A stretch of DNA of 64,000 nucleotides from an uncultured Alphaproteobacteria bacterium (GTDB taxonomy: Bacteria > Pseudomonadota > Alphaproteobacteria > RF32 > CAG-239): contig CALYAX010000003.1 in assembly GCA_944393665.1 (NCBI GenBank), forward strand, positions 32,886 through 96,885, written 5' to 3'. The notes under the pieces were generated by a model. It worked only from the letters and a program-made list of their open reading frames with translations. It ran no database searches and had not been told where the DNA came from. The number at the start of each line of letters is the position of its first letter. The first letter of the stretch is position 1. Below are positions 61,006-64,000 of this stretch, in pieces. A program made the position numbers and the translations under genes.

Positions 61006-62262
61006 TTATTTGGCTTTCAGCAGGCCGTGTTTCTTTTTGCCTGAAGAAAGCTTGACCAAACCCTCTTTGAGGTCAGACGCTGACAACCGGTAGTTTTCAT
61101 CGCTGACCGGCTGGTCGTTAAGTTTCAGGCCGCCCTGTTTAATCAGCCGCCTGGCTTCGCCTTTGCTGGCACAGAAGCCGATCGCGACAAAGGCATCCAA
61201 AACACCCAGATTTTCAATCCGGTCAACTTCAACCGTCGGCAGTTCTTCTCCGGCCTGTCCCTGTTCAAAGGTTTTGATGGCCGTTTCCTGGGCTGCTCTG
61301 GCTTCCTCTTCTCCGCGGCAGATGCGGGTGGCTTCAAAAGCCAGAATTTTCTTGGCCTCGTTGATTTCTTGGTCTTTTAGAGCGCCCAGGCGGTTAATCT
61401 CATCTATCGGCAGATCGGTAAAGACTTTCAGGCACTTAACCACATCAGCATCGCCGACATTGCGGAAATACTGGTAATAATCATAAGCGCTCAGCTTCTC
61501 GTCATTAATCCAGACGGCGTTGCCTTCGGATTTTCCCATTTTTTTGCCGCTGGAGTCGGTAATTATCGGGCTGGTAAAACCAAACAGTTCGGTGTTATAA
61601 CGCCGCCGCCCCAGCTCGGTGCCGGAGGTTATGTTGCCCCATTGGTCAGCGCCGGCAATTTGGGCCCGGCAGCCGTATTTGTTGAGCAGCACGCAAAAAT
61701 CATACCCCTGCAGCAGCTGATAGTTAAATTCCAAAAACGACATCTGCTGTTCACGGTCCAGGCGTGCTTTAACGCTTTCCATCGTCAACATGCGGTTAAC
61801 CGAATAATAGGTTCCGATATCGCGCAAAAACTCAAGATAATTAATATCTTTAAACCAGTCGTAATTATCAACGATAACAGAGTCGGTTTTCCCTTCGCCG
61901 AATTTCAAAAATTTGGAATAGGATTTTTTCAGGCCCTTGATGTTATGGGCCAGAGTTTCTTCATCCAAAAACGGGCGCAGCTTGTCTTTACCGGAAGGAT
62001 CGCCGATTCGCGCTGTTGCCCCGCCCACCAGCATCAGCGGTTTATGGCCGCATTTTTGAAACCAGCGCATCATCATCACCGGCACCAGATGGCCGACGTG
62101 TAAACTGTCACCGGTAGGGTCGGAGCCCAGATAACCGACAGCCGGCACGCCTGATTTTTCGCATTCGTAGAGATAAGCGTCAAAGCCTTCCTCATTGGTG
62201 CATTGATTGTAAAATCCGCGTTCAACCATCAGGTTAAAAAACTGTGACTTAAGTTTACTCAT
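61006..62262 (-). CDS. tyrS: Tyrosyl-tRNA synthetase
   Basis: A 418-residue class I synthetase. The HIGH-like motif is HVGH (in DSLHVGHLVPVM), the KMSKS-like loop is KMGKS (in SSGKKMGKSEGN), and the C-terminus has an S4 RNA-binding domain (SKGEARRLIKQGGLKLNDQP). Tyr-binding residues appear in YQLLQGYDF and ADQWGNITSG. KMGKS in place of KMSKS is seen in some TyrRS lineages. It is divergent from anmK, an arrangement I recall in other alphaproteobacteria. Confidence 0.97.
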   Translation of the reverse strand: MSKLKSQFFNLMVERGFYNQCTNEEGFDAYLYECEKSGVPAVGYLGSDPTGDSLHVGHLVPVMMMRWFQKCGHKPLMLVGGATARIGDPSGKDKLRPFLDEETLAHNIKGLKKSYSKFLKFGEGKTDSVIVDNYDWFKDINYLEFLRDIGTYYSVNRMLTMESVKARLDREQQMSFLEFNYQLLQGYDFCVLLNKYGCRAQIAGADQWGNITSGTELGRRRYNTELFGFTSPIITDSSGKKMGKSEGNAVWINDEKLSAYDYYQYFRNVGDADVVKCLKVFTDLPIDEINRLGALKDQEINEAKKILAFEATRICRGEEEARAAQETAIKTFEQGQAGEELPTVEVDRIENLGVLDAFVAIGFCASKGEARRLIKQGGLKLNDQPVSDENYRLSASDLKEGLVKLSSGKKKHGLLKAK

Positions 62263-62346
62263 GATTCCTTTCCTTTATAACTAATTTTTAACCTCATCAT
62301 ATTAGCATAATAATTAAACAATGCAACCGGGAGAAATAATTTTATC

Positions 62347-63450
62347 ATGGATTTAATCAAAACACGCCTGGCCTTGGGATTGATGAGCAGTTCTGCGCTT
62401 GAAGGGGTTCAGGCGGCGCTGATTGAAACCGACGGGGTCGACGTCTACTCTTCCGGGCCGTCAGAAATTTATCCTTATGACGACGTTTTGCGCGAGCGTC
62501 TCCGTTCCCTCTATGGCCGCAGGCAGGGCGAAGGATATGATGAGCTCATTTCTGAAGTCGGCCGCGAATTCACCCAGTTTAATGCTGCCGTGGTAGAAGA
62601 TTTTGCTTCTTCTTATGCGGTTAAGCCCGAAATCATCGGTTTTCACGGGCATACCGTGGAGCATATTCCTGCTGAGCGGTATATTTTGCAAATCGGTGAC
62701 GGCGGTTTGCTTGCCAAGCTTACAGGAATGCCTGTGGTAAATCATTTTCGCCAGGCAGATCTCGCGGCCGGCGGGCAGGGAGCGCCTCTGACCCCGATAT
62801 ATTTTAACGCCCTGGCATCGGCCGCAGGGCTGCCGCGGCCTCTGGTTATTCTCAATATCAGCGGGATTTCATCTGTTTCCTGGTTTGGCACCAATGGGGA
62901 AATGCTGGCTTTTGACTGCGCTCCCGGTAATGTGGCAATCAATGACTGGGTTTTGCGCCATGGCGGCATGCACATGGATTACAACGGCCGTTTGGCAATA
63001 ACCGGCACCGTAAATAATCATGTTTTATCCAGTTTGATGCATCATAAATTTTTGGGAAAATATCCCCCCAAGGCAATGGACCGGAATCTTTTTAAAGAAA
63101 AACTGGAACATCTGGAGGGCCTGTCACTTGCCGATGGCGCTGCAACGGCTACCGCATTTGTCGCTGAAGCCATTGCCTACTCGCTGGCGATGTATGTTCC
63201 GGAAATGCCCGGAGAAATGATAGTTATCGGCGGCGGGGCAGCTAATCCGACATTGTTGAGGTTTTTACGGCAGCGGCTGGAGAAAATGAATATCAAAACC
63301 GGTACTGATTTGGGGTGGAACATTGACGCTGTTGAGGCACAGGCTTTTGCATATCTGGCTGTTCGCCGCACCTGCCTTATGCCGGCAACCTATCCCTCTA
63401 CCACCGGCGCCCCTCAGCCGATTATTTGCGGCGAAATTTGCGAACCGTAA
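62347..63450 (+). CDS. anmK: Anhydro-N-acetylmuramic acid kinase, with an altered N-terminal motif
   Basis: A 367-residue protein of the AnmK family, which turns 1,6-anhydro-MurNAc from wall turnover into MurNAc-6-phosphate. The overall length, FHGHTVEH, NHFRQADLAAGGQGAPL, NISGISSVSWF, the catalytic Asp in AFDCAPGN (D190) and VIGGGAANPTLL fit the family. However, the nucleotide-binding motif usually written GxMSGTSxDG is here GLMSSSALEG (residues 11-20), and GFDTGPGN has become AFDCAPGN. Activity is therefore uncertain. It would complement MltA encoded in this window. Confidence 0.85.
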   Translation: MDLIKTRLALGLMSSSALEGVQAALIETDGVDVYSSGPSEIYPYDDVLRERLRSLYGRRQGEGYDELISEVGREFTQFNAAVVEDFASSYAVKPEIIGFHGHTVEHIPAERYILQIGDGGLLAKLTGMPVVNHFRQADLAAGGQGAPLTPIYFNALASAAGLPRPLVILNISGISSVSWFGTNGEMLAFDCAPGNVAINDWVLRHGGMHMDYNGRLAITGTVNNHVLSSLMHHKFLGKYPPKAMDRNLFKEKLEHLEGLSLADGAATATAFVAEAIAYSLAMYVPEMPGEMIVIGGGAANPTLLRFLRQRLEKMNIKTGTDLGWNIDAVEAQAFAYLAVRRTCLMPATYPSTTGAPQPIICGEICEP

Positions 63451-63470
63451 TATTTTATGGTTTTTGTCTA

Positions 63471-63498
63471 TTGACAAATATAAGTCTTATGATATCTT
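63471..63498 (+). promoter_or_regulatory. Putative promoter of the third intergenic RNA
   Basis: Consensus TTGACA (63471-63476), a 16-base spacer and TATCTT (63493-63498), just after the anmK stop, with no protein start following. Confidence 0.5.
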
Positions 63499-63504
63499 TC
63501 CTCC

Positions 63505-63802
63505 CACACATACACCATTATCAAATTATCTTACCTTAGGCAGACAGTTGCAAATTCTTACCTGAATTACATTCAAGACACACAACATGCACAAACCCTG
63601 ACAAAATGTAATGTTAAGCAACCTTCGTCTGCCCCACACCGAAATTAATTCAAAAGCCGAAGCTTTTTGTCCGCCGCCTTTTGCCGCCGACAATCCTGAA
63701 AGTTTTGGTTTTTCAGATAAACGGGTTTCCTGGCTTGGATGCAGCCATTGATAACCCCCGCAGGCTCCGATTCTTGTTTTCAAGAACGGAGCCTCGTTTT
63801 TT
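63505..63802 (+). ncRNA. Candidate structured RNA upstream of the second flagellin
   Basis: About 300 bases from a promoter-like sequence to a strong terminator, with no credible reading frame. Its 5' part folds as a long interrupted rod: GGCAGAC (63539-63545)/GTCTGCC (63627-63633), GTTGC/GCAAC (63547-63551/63618-63622), and ATTACATT/AATGTAAT (63566-63573/63605-63612). Farther on are CTGAAA/TTTCAG and GGCT/AGCC hairpins. The terminator (63762-63802) pairs AGGCTCCG-TTCTTG with CAAGAA-CGGAGCCT, then six T. No known family was recognised. It might also be an unrecognised leader or decayed sequence. Confidence 0.5.
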
Positions 63803-63824
63803 CTAAAATTATACAAAGCTTTGT

Positions 63825-64000
63825 TGTGGAAGATAAGCTTTTAGCACTTTATTTAAAAGTTCAAAAAGATTATTACTTTAATCAGTAAAGTAAATTTATT
63901 TGCTAACCGGGCGGGGACAAAACTTTTGAGCGGAATCAGCTTAACATCATCCATGCGGAACAATCTGCTGTCATTACAGCAGACGGCTAAGCTGCAGGAC
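63825..64000 (+). repeat. Flagellin leader and 5' coding repeat, copy 2
   Basis: Ungapped match to 30616-30791. Blocks 63841-63885 and 63907-63939 are identical to copy 1; the 21 bases between them have diverged. The repeat runs off the window end, so its full length is not known. Confidence 0.92.
63926..64000 (+). CDS. Second flagellin, 5' end only
   Basis: The first 25 codons of a second flagellin, cut by the window end. The protein sequence is identical to the first flagellin over this stretch, with four synonymous base differences (AGC, TTA, TCC and CGG in place of AGT, TTG, TCT and CGC). It also starts with TTG, behind the same GGCGGGGACAAAACTT leader. Whether it carries the same insert cannot be seen. 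Confidence 0.85.
   Translation, partial: MSGISLTSSMRNNLLSLQQTAKLQD

Noticed and set aside
63526..63816. 96-residue minus-strand frame in the third RNA candidate
   Set aside because: It runs through a strong terminator and a long stem; no start signal or protein-like composition.

Overview
The window looks like a chromosomal segment of an alphaproteobacterium with mid-range base composition, possibly host-associated. This rests on gene content and order: secB facing a Tim44-domain gene, mltA, an unknown gene, an Smr-domain gene and a small HTH gene; tyrS divergent from anmK; a yfgM-bamB-der cluster; the nitrogen-type PTS enzyme I (ptsP) near prfA; and a PhoB-like regulator. No complete phage, insertion sequence, tRNA, rRNA or CRISPR array was recognised. 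The genus cannot be named from sequence reading alone.

Layout. 1-7,060: a three-gene operon (Memo-like/AMMECR1 fusion, M49 metallopeptidase, L-serine dehydratase), small envelope proteins, a reduced DEAD-box protein, an isochorismatase-fold hydrolase and a small Cys-rich protein. 7,060-25,800: a cupin, ptsP, a RodZ-like protein, prfA, dnaE, two membrane proteins, then on the minus strand der, bamB, a YfgM-like gene and an unknown membrane protein, then a GGDEF protein, an RNA m5U methyltransferase and a lipoprotein. 25,800-30,400: central carbon genes (transketolase, fructose-bisphosphate aldolase) with a SemiSWEET sugar carrier and two unknown proteins. 30,400-32,780: a lone flagellin with a very large central insert. 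32,780-41,720: ferritin-like protein, rpe, phoB-like, tgt, LOG-family protein, secB, the Tim44/mltA/smr cluster, then a 770-base stretch with two promoter-to-terminator units that look like structured RNAs. 41,720-53,250: an MsbA-like exporter, envelope proteases and lipoproteins, dtd, an SpmA/SpmB-like protein and two carriers. 53,250-59,680: a six-gene Bat (aerotolerance-type) operon ending in two cell-wall or amide hydrolases. 59,680-64,000: three small unknown genes, tyrS, anmK, a third candidate RNA, and the start of a second flagellin whose leader and first 25 codons match the first one without gaps.

Functionally, much of the window serves the envelope: outer-membrane assembly (BamB), export (SecB, YfgM-like), murein turnover (MltA, AnmK, VanX-like dipeptidase), lipid export (MsbA-like), the Bat complex and many small lipoproteins. 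The most unusual parts are the two dispersed flagellin loci with a shared leader, three intergenic RNA candidates, a helicase-like protein lacking its second half and its DEAD residues, and a SemiSWEET gene whose ribosome binding site lies inside a hairpin.
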